DNA of 5,867 bases from Acidimicrobiaceae bacterium (GCA_030838245.1 JAUTXB010000254.1:1-5867); one strand, 5' to 3'. Shown: positions 1 through 5,719, numbered from the stretch's first letter. Numbers and translations are program-made. The notes: a model not told the origin generated them from the sequence alone.

Positions 1-144
1 CGTCTCGTGCCCGCGGGCGACGTAGACCTCGACGTCTTCACCGGTGCCGGCCCATCCCGCCACCCGGTCGGCGATGGCCAACAGCTGGTCCGAGCCCGGG
101 TCTGGCGCGGTGCCGGACACTTTGGAATCGACGGCAGTGCTCAC
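1..144 (-). CDS. tldE: TldE/PmbA metalloprotease subunit, N-terminal fragment
   Basis: This is the first 48 codons of the partner subunit of TldD; the rest lies beyond the left edge. The frame opens with GTG at 144-142, which shares four bases (GTGA) with the tldD stop, a classic sign of translational coupling. The product begins MSTAVDSKVSG and continues with LLAIADRVAGWAGTGEDVEVYVARG. This matches the usual start of TldD/PmbA-family proteins, where a helix is followed by a strand bearing an A/VEVYV-type motif. In the family, TldE lacks the metal site and forms a heterodimer with TldD that cleaves unfolded peptides, including leader peptides of modified peptide natural products such as microcin B17. 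The identification rests on the overlap with tldD and this short N-terminus, so it is likely but not proven. Confidence 0.75.
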   Translation of the reverse strand, partial: MSTAVDSKVSGTAPDPGSDQLLAIADRVAGWAGTGEDVEVYVARGHET

Positions 145-1535
145 TCTGCCGTGCCTCCGATGGTCACTCCGGTCAGCCGGAGGGTGGCTTGGCCACAGCC
201 GACCGGGACGCTCTGGCCGTCCTTCCCGCAGGTGCCGGGGGTCATGGCGAAGTCGGTGGCCACCGCGTCGATCCGCCGCAGGACCTCGGGCCCGTTCCCG
301 ATGAGGTTGGCGTCCCGCAGGGGCTCGGTGATCCGCCCGTTCTCGATGAGGTAGGCCTCAGTGGTCCCGAACACGAAGTCGCCGGTGGTGGTGTTGACCT
401 GGCCGCCGCCCAGCTTGGCCACGTAGACACCGTGGGGGGTCTGGGCCACGATCTCATCGGCGTCCTCCTCGCCCGGCAGCAGAAAGGTGTTGGTCATCCG
501 GACCATGGGCAGGTGCTGGTAGCTCTGGCGCCGACCGTTGCCCGAGGACCGCCGTCCTTCCTTCCGCGCCCGCAGGTAGTCCCACAGGTACTCGGTCAGG
601 ACTCCGTTCTCGATCAGCACGTTCCGCTGGGCCGGTCGGCCCTCGTCGTCGAAGGCGAAGGTCCCCCATTCGCTCCCCACCGTTCCGTCGTCCACCAGGG
701 TGACAAGGGGGCTGGCCACCTGCTGGCCCACCTGGCCTACGTACACCGAGGCGTCCTTCACGATGTGGTCCGCTTCCAGGCCGTGGCCACAAGCCTCGTG
801 GAAGAGGATGCCGCCGCTCCCTCCGGCCAGCACCAGGGGAACCTCACCCGAGGGGGCGGGGCGGGCCGACAGCTTGGACATGGCCCGCCGGGCGGCCAGC
901 TGGGCCAGCTCCTCCACCGACACCTCGTCGAACAGCTCGAACCCCACCGTGCGGGCTGCCGACTCGAACCCGGTCTGGAGCCCGGTGTCCCCTTCAGCCA
1001 CGCAGGACACGGAGAAGCGGGTGCGGGCCTGCTCGTCCCGGGCCAGCAAGCCCTCGGAGTTGGCGATCAGCACCTCTCGCTTGGACCCGCCGTAGCCGGC
1101 CTGCACCTGGGAGATGGCGCCACCGGCGGCCCGTCCCGCCTCGTCGGCTCGCCGCAAGAGGGCCAACGAATCGGCCTTGGACGCCGGTCCGCTCCCCGAT
1201 CGGGCGTTACGACGAGCCCCGTCACTGCCAAGGCTCCCGACGGCGACCGACTTCGTCCCGCCACCGCCGCCCTGGGCCACGGCCGAGGCCGCCTCGGCCG
1301 CTTTGATCAGACCGGCCTCGGACAGGTCGGCGGTATGGGCGAACCCGGTGGTCTCCCCAGCCACCACCCGGATCCCCGCACCGCGGTCCCGCCCCGAGGA
1401 CAGCTCCTCGACTCGGCCGTCGTCGAGCACGGCCGACGAGGTGACCCGGTCCTCAGCGAACACCTCGGCAAAGTCGCCGCCATGGCGCAGCGCCCGGCCG
1501 AGCACGCGTTCCAATACGGGAGTTTCGATCACCAC
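141..1535 (-). CDS. tldD: TldD zinc metalloprotease subunit
   Basis: This is the catalytic subunit of the TldD/TldE protease, a cytoplasmic heterodimer that degrades flexible peptides. In E. coli it matures microcin B17 and helps turn over the CcdA antitoxin. The 464-residue product is close to normal family length (E. coli about 480). The HExxxH metal motif is at residues 246-251 (HEACGH, followed by GLEAD). The likely third metal ligand is Cys436 in the conserved C-terminal block MTPGTCGKDGQSVPVG. The glycine-rich stretch NTTTGDFVFG (381-390) is also typical. Residues 88-125, rich in Gly, Ser and Arg, look like a variable surface loop. The start is a double GTG: a TAGGAGG sequence lies only 2 bases before the first GTG (1535) and 5 before the second (1532), so translation may begin at 1532 and give 463 residues. 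The gene is first in an operon with tldE. Confidence 0.95.
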   Translation of the reverse strand: MVIETPVLERVLGRALRHGGDFAEVFAEDRVTSSAVLDDGRVEELSSGRDRGAGIRVVAGETTGFAHTADLSEAGLIKAAEAASAVAQGGGGGTKSVAVGSLGSDGARRNARSGSGPASKADSLALLRRADEAGRAAGGAISQVQAGYGGSKREVLIANSEGLLARDEQARTRFSVSCVAEGDTGLQTGFESAARTVGFELFDEVSVEELAQLAARRAMSKLSARPAPSGEVPLVLAGGSGGILFHEACGHGLEADHIVKDASVYVGQVGQQVASPLVTLVDDGTVGSEWGTFAFDDEGRPAQRNVLIENGVLTEYLWDYLRARKEGRRSSGNGRRQSYQHLPMVRMTNTFLLPGEEDADEIVAQTPHGVYVAKLGGGQVNTTTGDFVFGTTEAYLIENGRITEPLRDANLIGNGPEVLRRIDAVATDFAMTPGTCGKDGQSVPVGCGQATLRLTGVTIGGTAE

Positions 1536-1537
1536 TG

Positions 1538-1544
1538 CCTCCTA
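1538..1544 (-). promoter_or_regulatory. Strong Shine-Dalgarno of tldD
   Basis: Read on the minus strand, TAGGAGG precedes CA-GTG-GTG. The spacing is 2 bases to the first GTG and 5 to the second, so this site favours the second GTG (1532-1530) as the real initiation codon. It is the strongest ribosome binding site in the window. Confidence 0.7.
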
Positions 1545-1604
1545 CTGGCCGGGTTTCGGCAAAGACGTTGTGCGGACACCGCTAGTGGCCGACGCCCGCT
1601 GTCT

Positions 1605-1620
1605 CCCGTATCGTACCGGG
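1605..1620 (+). promoter_or_regulatory. Probable leaderless promoter of the thioesterase gene, overlapping a divergent -10
   Basis: TATCGT at 1609-1614 fits the TANNNT -10 consensus and is followed by exactly six bases and then the GTG at 1621, the geometry of a leaderless transcript. No purine-rich Shine-Dalgarno precedes that GTG, which agrees with this reading. No good -35 is visible. The same bases read on the minus strand give TACGAT (1615-1610), a possible -10 for tldD with a leader of roughly 70 bases. The segment 1605-1620 is also an imperfect inverted repeat (CCCGTA, TCG, TACCGGG with one bulged C), so a repressor site is conceivable. The assignment rests on sequence geometry only. 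Confidence 0.4.
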
Positions 1621-1998
1621 GTGGCACTTCATACCGGTCTGACCGCCCGTGTCGACCTCACCGTGACCGAGGCCGATACCGCCCTCGCCCTGCGGTCGGG
1701 CGACGTACCCGTACTGTCCACTCCCCGACTGGTGGCCCTGTGCGAGGAGGCCACGTGCCGGGCCCTCGACGGCCACCTTCCCGACGGCACGACCAGCGTG
1801 GCCAAGCGGGTGCAATTCGATCATCTGGTACCGGTGGGCATCGGCGGCAAGGTGACCGCCGAGGCCACGCTCGACCGCATCGAGGGCCGACGGCTGACCT
1901 TCACCGTGGCCGTCACCGACGGATCCGGGCTGGTGGGGGCGGGCAAAGTGTCCCGGGTCACCGTTGACCGCAGCACCTTTCTCACTCACGCCCGTTAA
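1621..1998 (+). CDS. FlK-like hotdog-fold acyl-CoA thioesterase
   Basis: This 125-residue protein has the single hotdog fold of the fluoroacetyl-CoA-specific thioesterase (FlK) family, which hydrolyses small acyl-CoA thioesters in the cytoplasm. Visible blocks are PVLSTPRLVALCEEA (30-44), TTSVAKRVQFDHLVPVGIG (57-75), and GRRLTFTVAVTDGSGLVGAGK. The catalytic residues of Streptomyces cattleya FlK (Thr42, Glu50, His76) correspond at a constant offset of eight to Thr34, Glu42 and His68 here, so the active site looks intact. Most family members have no known substrate, and fluoroacetate should not be assumed. The frame is open far upstream, but that part is the shadow of tldD; GTG 1621 gives the normal family length and follows a leaderless-type promoter. 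The gene is divergent from tldD and 124 bases upstream of dxs. Confidence 0.82.
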   Translation: MALHTGLTARVDLTVTEADTALALRSGDVPVLSTPRLVALCEEATCRALDGHLPDGTTSVAKRVQFDHLVPVGIGGKVTAEATLDRIEGRRLTFTVAVTDGSGLVGAGKVSRVTVDRSTFLTHAR

Positions 1999-2016
1999 CG
2001 TTTGCGCCGGTGCCCA

Positions 2017-2038
2017 CGGCCGGCCGTCAGGTCGGCCG
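2017..2038 (+). other. GC-rich hairpin between the thioesterase gene and dxs
   Basis: CGGCCGGCC (2017-2025) pairs with GGTCGGCCG (2030-2038), one pair being G-U, around the four-base loop GTCA, giving a nine-pair stem. It begins 19 bases after the thioesterase stop. No T-run follows, so it is not a canonical intrinsic terminator. It may act as a terminator-like or mRNA-stabilising structure, or lie in the dxs leader. The folding is read by eye. Confidence 0.35.
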
Positions 2039-2122
2039 GGCCGAACCGTTCCCATGGAAGCGCCGCCTGAAATGACCACGGCACGGCGACCCGAGTCCGA
2101 TAGCGTGACAGACAGAGCCCTC

Positions 2123-4135
2123 ATGATCCTGGAACACATCGACAGCCCCGCCGACCTTCGGTCCCTCAATCCCGAGGAACTCGACCTCCTGTCCGAAGAG
2201 ATCAGGTCCTTCATCGTCGACGCGGTGACGGCCACCGGCGGCCACCTGGGCTCCAACCTCGGCGTGGTGGAGCTCACCCTGGCCCTGCACCGCACGTTCG
2301 ACTCCCCCCGCGACGCCCTGTTGTGGGACACCGGGCACCAGGCCTACGTGCACAAGCTGGTGACCGGTCGGCGCGACGCCTTCACCGAGCTGCGCCAGGC
2401 CGGCGGCCTCTCGGGCTACCCGAACCGCAGCGAGTCCGAACACGACTGGGTGGAGAACAGCCACGCCTCGACCATCCTGAGCTATGCCCATGGTCTGGCC
2501 AACGCCTTTGAGCTCCAGGGGTCGGATCGGCGGGTGGTGGCCGTGGTCGGCGACGGCGCCCTCACCGGTGGCATGGCCTATGAGGCGCTGAACAACCTGG
2601 GGCACTCGGGCCGGCGGGTCCTCATCGTCCTGAACGACAACGGGCGGTCCTACGCACCCACCGTGTCCCGCCTGTCGGTCGGCCTCACCCATCTTCGGCT
2701 CAACCCCACCTACGTGCACGCCCGCCAGCGCCTGCGCCACCTGATCAAGGAGATCCCTGCCGTCGGCGACATCGCCTATTCCGGCGTCCACGGCCTGACC
2801 TCGGCATTGCGCGAGGTGGTCACCCCGCACACCTTCTTCGAGACGCTCGGCATCCGCTATGCCGGTCCCATCGACGGGCACAACGTCACCGAGGTGGAAC
2901 AGGCGCTGGCCCACGCGGCCGAGTGGGACGGGCCCATCCTCGTCCATGTGGTCACCCAAAAGGGCCGGGGCTACGCGCCGGCCGAAGAGGACGACGTCCA
3001 GCGGCTCCACGACGTGAAGGTGCAGGTGGCCGTGGCGGCACCCGACACCGTCTCCGTCGATGCCGCCCACAATGGCACCAGGTCGAACAGCACCAGCTCG
3101 AACGGCACCAGCTCAAACGGCACCGGGCGGTCGGACACCCAGGTCGTACCCATCGAGGCCGGTGACCTCCCACCGGCCACCTACACCGACGCCTTCACCC
3201 GGTCCCTGCTCCGGGCGGCGGAGACCGACCCTCGGATCGTGGCCATCACCGCGGCCATGCCCGGGCCGACCGGTCTCCTTCCCTTCCAGGCCCGGTTCCC
3301 CGATCGATTCGTCGACGTGGGCATCGCCGAGCAACACGCGGTGACGGCGGCGGCGGGCATGGCCATCGGCGGCCTCCGACCGGTGGTCGCCGTCTACTCC
3401 ACGTTCTTCAGCCGGGCCTTCGACCAGGCCAACCTGGATGTCGGCCTCCATGGCCTGCCCGTGGTGTTCGTGCTCGACCGGGCCGGTATCACCGGCGACG
3501 ACGGGCCCAGCCACCACGGAGTCCTCGACCTGGCTCTCACCTTGTCGATCCCGGGCATGACCGTGTTCACCCCCTCCTCGGTGGACGAGGTCGAGGTCAT
3601 GCTGGAGGAGGCGCTCACCCTGGAAGGGCCGTCGGTCATCCGGTTCCCCAAGACCCGGGCCCGCCAGGTGGCGACCGGGGACGTGGGATGCGGCCTGACC
3701 GGGCGCCGGCTCCAGGCCGGAGACGGCTCGGTGTGCATCCTGGCCGTCGGCAAGATGGTGGGGCCGGCCGAAGAGGCGGCGGCCACCCTCCGGGCCGAAG
3801 GGGTGGAGGCCACCGTCTGGGACGTCCGGGTGGTCTCCCCGCCTGATCCGGACATGTTGGCCGACGCGGCGCGCCACGATCTGGTGGTGACGGCCGAGGA
3901 CGGCATGCGCCACGGGGGTGCCGGCATGTTCCTGGCCGATGCCATGGCCAGCGCCCATCCCGAGGGGGTAGTCCCGCCGGTGACCGTTCTCGGGATTCCC
4001 CGCACGTTCATCGCCCAGGACAAGCCCGACCACATCCTGGCCCGCTTCGGTCTCGATGGTCCCGGTCTGGCTCAATCGGTGCGCGACGCGATGGCCTCGA
4101 CCCGGGTCGCCTCGAGGGGCGACGAACGGGGCTGA
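2123..4135 (+). CDS. dxs: 1-deoxy-D-xylulose-5-phosphate synthase (DXS)
   Basis: DXS condenses pyruvate with glyceraldehyde 3-phosphate, using thiamine diphosphate and Mg2+, to make DXP, the first step of the MEP isoprenoid pathway; DXP also feeds thiamine and, in some bacteria, pyridoxal synthesis. Landmarks, counted from ATG 2123 (670 residues): HLGSNLG (His41), DTGHQAY (His72), ENSHAST (His114), the diphosphate-binding GDGALTGG (143-150) with NDNGRSYAPT downstream (Asn171), the catalytic glutamate in GIAEQHAV (Glu403), and GPSHHG (His464). The C-terminal transketolase domain ends with GGAG and LGIPRTFIAQ blocks. ATG 2123 is chosen because MILEHIDSPADLRSL aligns with the start of mycobacterial DXS; ATG 2054, ATG 2072 and GTG 2105 are in-frame alternatives, and none has a clear ribosome site. 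A Ser/Asn-rich linker near 317-334 makes it longer than usual (about 620-640). Confidence 0.96.
   Translation: MILEHIDSPADLRSLNPEELDLLSEEIRSFIVDAVTATGGHLGSNLGVVELTLALHRTFDSPRDALLWDTGHQAYVHKLVTGRRDAFTELRQAGGLSGYPNRSESEHDWVENSHASTILSYAHGLANAFELQGSDRRVVAVVGDGALTGGMAYEALNNLGHSGRRVLIVLNDNGRSYAPTVSRLSVGLTHLRLNPTYVHARQRLRHLIKEIPAVGDIAYSGVHGLTSALREVVTPHTFFETLGIRYAGPIDGHNVTEVEQALAHAAEWDGPILVHVVTQKGRGYAPAEEDDVQRLHDVKVQVAVAAPDTVSVDAAHNGTRSNSTSSNGTSSNGTGRSDTQVVPIEAGDLPPATYTDAFTRSLLRAAETDPRIVAITAAMPGPTGLLPFQARFPDRFVDVGIAEQHAVTAAAGMAIGGLRPVVAVYSTFFSRAFDQANLDVGLHGLPVVFVLDRAGITGDDGPSHHGVLDLALTLSIPGMTVFTPSSVDEVEVMLEEALTLEGPSVIRFPKTRARQVATGDVGCGLTGRRLQAGDGSVCILAVGKMVGPAEEAAATLRAEGVEATVWDVRVVSPPDPDMLADAARHDLVVTAEDGMRHGGAGMFLADAMASAHPEGVVPPVTVLGIPRTFIAQDKPDHILARFGLDGPGLAQSVRDAMASTRVASRGDERG
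3071..3124 (+). repeat. 15-bp tandem repeat coding the DXS linker
   Basis: Three imperfect 15-base units (3080-3094, 3095-3109, 3110-3124) follow a 9-base partial copy (3071-3079). The unit is AGCTCGAACGGCACC with one to three changes between copies. In the dxs frame it encodes NGT followed by (R/S)SN(S/G)T-type pentapeptides. The array sits in the linker between the N-terminal thiamine-diphosphate domain and the middle pyrimidine-binding domain, where length changes are tolerated. Because the unit is a multiple of three, gain or loss of copies keeps the frame. Confidence 0.85.
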
Positions 4136-4166
4136 CCTCCGAGTCGCCCACGTTCCAGCCGCACGG

Positions 4167-4178
4167 TGACTCGAGTCA
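4167..4178. repeat. 12-bp perfect palindrome at the dxs-mazF convergent junction
   Basis: TGACTCGAGTCA reads the same on both strands and includes the TGA stop of the toxin gene (4178-4176). It lies 31 bases after the dxs stop. It has no loop and no following T-run, so a terminator role is doubtful. It could be chance, a protein-binding site, or an insertion boundary. Confidence 0.3.
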
Positions 4179-4493
4179 ATCGAGACCAAGGACAGTCATC
4201 AGGCTTTCGTCAATCCCCCACATCTCCTCGGCACTGGCGTGTCCGACGGGATCGCCCAAACGGTTCACGTCCACCGCTCCGACAAGTTCGACAAGAACCC
4301 GAGTGTTCTCACCTTCCACGACGAGCTCCGGTCGAAAAGACGCCGGGCGTGCGCTTGTCGATGTGGGCGCCACCAAGACAACCGAGCGAGGCAATAACGC
4401 ATCGGCTTGGACAATGACCCCGAATCGGTGACCTCGCTGCTCATTGCCCACACCTTTCGGCACTCGCAACTCATACACGTCACCTCGGAGCAC
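4176..4493 (-). CDS. mazF: MazF/PemK-family endoribonuclease toxin
   Basis: This 105-residue protein has the architecture of MazF/PemK toxins, which cleave mRNA (sometimes rRNA or tRNA) at short sequences and stop translation when the antitoxin is lost. The N-terminus RGDVYELRVPKG (3-14) and the EQRGHRFGVIVQAD segment (18-31) match the family pattern RGDVYWV...G.RPVVVVQ. Arg23 is the candidate catalytic arginine, and PTST (43-46) supplies the hydroxyl residues. RVLVELVGAVDVNRLGDPVG (65-84) and a C-terminal EEMWGIDESL helix complete the fold. The usual D-Q in the VLVDQ strand is E-L here, a departure worth noting. The start is GTG 4493, inside the end of the antitoxin gene. GGAGAG (4504-4499) sits five bases before it, so translation is probably coupled. 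The cleavage sequence cannot be read from the protein. Confidence 0.88.
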   Translation of the reverse strand: MLRGDVYELRVPKGVGNEQRGHRFGVIVQADALLPRSVVLVAPTSTSARPASFRPELVVEGENTRVLVELVGAVDVNRLGDPVGHASAEEMWGIDESLMTVLGLD

Positions 4494-4719
4494 GCAGACT
4501 CTCCATCAATGAGGCAACCTCCCGCATTTCCTGAAGGTCATCCTTGTCTGCTTCGAGCGCTGCCACTTCCGCTCGAAGGACTTCCTTGCGTCGCAACGCT
4601 GCGGCTGCGTCGAGAATCGACTTCCTGATCGCCTCAGATCGGCTCATACCGGACGCTTCGAGCGTGTTCAGAGCCCGCTGCACCTCGTCGTCCAGCCGAA
4701 CCGAAACCGCATGCGCCAT
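4480..4719 (-). CDS. mazE: MazE-type ribbon-helix-helix antitoxin
   Basis: This 79-residue protein precedes the toxin and overlaps it by 14 bases. Residues 3-37 show a ribbon-helix-helix (Arc/MetJ/CopG) DNA-binding fold: the strand AVSVRLDD, then helix DEVQRALNTLEASG, then the turn MSRSEAIRKSILDAAA. Such proteins dimerise and insert the N-terminal strands into the DNA major groove. Residues 38-79 are charged and helical (KEVLRAEVAALEADKDDLQE), the expected flexible region that wraps and blocks MazF. This type of MazE is common in actinobacteria and differs from the AbrB-fold MazE of E. coli. The start ATG 4719 has no Shine-Dalgarno but lies six bases after a -10 element, so a leaderless mRNA is likely. 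The symbol reflects its role; the exact subfamily is not resolved. Confidence 0.85.
   Translation of the reverse strand: MAHAVSVRLDDEVQRALNTLEASGMSRSEAIRKSILDAAAALRRKEVLRAEVAALEADKDDLQEMREVASLMESLRAPR
4499..4504 (-). promoter_or_regulatory. Shine-Dalgarno of mazF inside the antitoxin gene
   Basis: On the minus strand GGAGAG lies five bases before the GTG start of the toxin, within the last codons of the antitoxin (coding ...MESL...). It fixes the toxin start at 4493 and supports coupling of toxin synthesis to antitoxin translation. Confidence 0.65.
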
Positions 4720-4725
4720 GAGGGA

Positions 4726-4755
4726 AACGTATCACATTACGTAATACATTGGCAA
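4726..4755 (-). promoter_or_regulatory. mazEF promoter with overlapping paired ACGTA operator
   Basis: On the minus strand the -35 TTGCCA (4755-4750) is separated by 18 bases from the -10 TACGTT (4731-4726), which lies six bases before the antitoxin ATG. This gives a TANNNT-N6-ATG leaderless arrangement. Two ACGTA boxes (plus-strand 4727-4731 and 4739-4743) are 12 bp apart. The second is the core of the perfect 10-bp palindrome ATTACGTAAT (4736-4745) in the spacer, and the first overlaps the -10. Helically phased boxes like these suit a ribbon-helix-helix autorepressor, so the antitoxin, or the MazE-MazF complex, probably binds here. Binding is inferred. Confidence 0.65.
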
Positions 4756-4777
4756 GGGGGTCGAGTCGTTGTTCATC

Positions 4778-4814
4778 AGCAGACCTCAGAGCAGTGGCAG
4801 CCCTGGGGTCTGCT
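4778..4814 (+). repeat. 12-bp inverted repeat upstream of the HugZ-like gene
   Basis: AGCAGACCTCAG (4778-4789) and CTGGGGTCTGCT (4803-4814) are inverted copies with a single G-U wobble, separated by 13 bases. The repeat ends 12 bases before the ATG at 4827 and just before the GGAGG at 4820-4824. It could be an operator for a dimeric regulator of this gene or, if transcribed, a leader hairpin next to the ribosome site. It is not followed by a T-run, so a terminator is unlikely. Confidence 0.6.
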
Positions 4815-4826
4815 AGGACGGAGGCC

Positions 4827-5636
4827 ATGGGCAGCGGACACATCATCCCCGATTCGGTCGGCAGCGACGAGCCGAGCTCCGACCCGAGGGATGCACCTCC
4901 CGAGCCGAGCCACGCCGAGCGAGCTCGGACCCTGGTCGCCGCCCAGTCGCGCGGCGCGCTGTCCACCATCGCCCTCAAGCCGGCGGGAACCCCGTTCGGG
5001 TCGGTGGTGACCTACGGACTGGACGGCGACGGACAGCCGTGCTTCTTCGTGAGCACCATGGCCGAGCACACTCACAACCTCGACGCCGATCCTCGAGCCA
5101 GCCTGCTGGTCGTCGAGGACACGCCGGAAGGAGCGGACCCGCTGGCCTCCGGAAGGGTCACCCTGCTCGGCACGGCGGGAGCGGTGGACGACCCAGAGGA
5201 GCGGGCCGCCGCCCGTGCCGCCTACCTGACCGCCAACCCAGCCGCCTTCTATGTGGACTACGGCGACTTCCGGTGCGTCCGCCTGGCGGTGACCGAGGTC
5301 CGCTACGTGGGTGGGTTCGGGCGAATGAGCTGGGTGGACGCCCAGTCCTATGCCGCCGCCCAACCCGACCCGCTGTGGGCCGACGCCACCGGCATCGTGA
5401 GCCACATGAATACCGACCATGCCGACGCCCTCGTCACTCTCTGCCATCACGATGCCGGCCGCAGCGACGTCGTCGCTGCTTCGATGACCGCCGTCGACCG
5501 ATACGGCTTCGAAGTCGTCGCCGACCTGGAAAAGGACCGGCGCGAGGCTTTGCGCATCGGTTTCCGCACCGAACAGACCACCGCCGAAGGTGTGCGCCGA
5601 GAACTGGTGGGCATGCTCCACCGGGCACGAACCTGA
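4827..5636 (+). CDS. HugZ-like FMN/heme-binding split-barrel protein with DUF2470 domain
   Basis: This 269-residue cytoplasmic protein has two parts. Residues about 29-172 form a pyridoxamine-5'-phosphate-oxidase-like split beta-barrel: AERARTLVAAQSRGALSTIA, then GSVVTYGLDGDGQPCFFVS, AEHTHNLDADPRASLLVVED, and the closing VGGFGRMSWV typical of the HugZ group. Residues about 182-267 are a DUF2470 domain with the signature IVSHMNTDHADAL (His193, Asp197, His198) and AVDRYGFEV. HugZ proteins bind heme and some degrade it for iron; many relatives bind FMN or have no assigned reaction, so the activity here is open. The first 28 residues are acidic, Pro/Ser-rich and probably disordered. ATG 4827 is chosen: GGAGG (4820-4824) is only two bases away, while AGGA (4815-4818) gives a better eight. 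The upstream reading frame to 4749 lacks support. It is divergent from mazEF, and an inverted repeat lies just upstream. Confidence 0.85.
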   Translation: MGSGHIIPDSVGSDEPSSDPRDAPPEPSHAERARTLVAAQSRGALSTIALKPAGTPFGSVVTYGLDGDGQPCFFVSTMAEHTHNLDADPRASLLVVEDTPEGADPLASGRVTLLGTAGAVDDPEERAAARAAYLTANPAAFYVDYGDFRCVRLAVTEVRYVGGFGRMSWVDAQSYAAAQPDPLWADATGIVSHMNTDHADALVTLCHHDAGRSDVVAASMTAVDRYGFEVVADLEKDRREALRIGFRTEQTTAEGVRRELVGMLHRART

Positions 5637-5719
5637 CCGACTGGGGCGATGGCCGATGAACGTGCTCCGACCCGGCTCGAGCGGTCGTGAGGCGCCGGGC
5701 GGCGGACCAGGCGACCGGA

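Noticed and set aside
1543..1592. Near-identical 9-base direct repeats TACTGGCCG and TAGTGGCCG in the divergent region
   Set aside because: They are too short and GC-rich to be distinguished from chance, and one copy abuts the tldD ribosome site without a clear role.
189..1967. Long plus-strand open frame (about 590 codons) opposite tldD, running into the thioesterase region
   Set aside because: It mirrors tldD codons, its translation is Gly/His/Pro/Arg-rich without any motif, and tldD with its metal site explains the sequence.
1964..2122. Upstream in-frame extension of dxs starting at TTG 1964
   Set aside because: It would overlap the thioesterase gene by 35 bases, has no ribosome site, and adds residues absent from actinobacterial DXS. 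ATG 2123 matches the family start, although 2054, 2072 and 2105 cannot be fully excluded.
4098..4109. Perfect palindrome CGACCCGGGTCG near the end of dxs
   Set aside because: It lies within coding sequence, has no loop or T-run, and such GC palindromes are expected by chance in this composition.
2027..4189. Two long minus-strand open frames opposite dxs (2027-3070 and 3113-4189)
   Set aside because: They are typical antisense shadows of a high-GC gene, with low-complexity translations and no family signature; dxs motifs account for the region.
4749..4826. Extension of the HugZ-like gene to TTG 4749
   Set aside because: The TTG lies inside the mazE -35 region, has no ribosome site, and the extra residues would run through the inverted repeat.
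4776..5621. Minus-strand open frame of about 280 codons opposite the HugZ-like gene
   Set aside because: It has no recognisable domain, and the plus-strand frame carries both the split-barrel and DUF2470 signatures.
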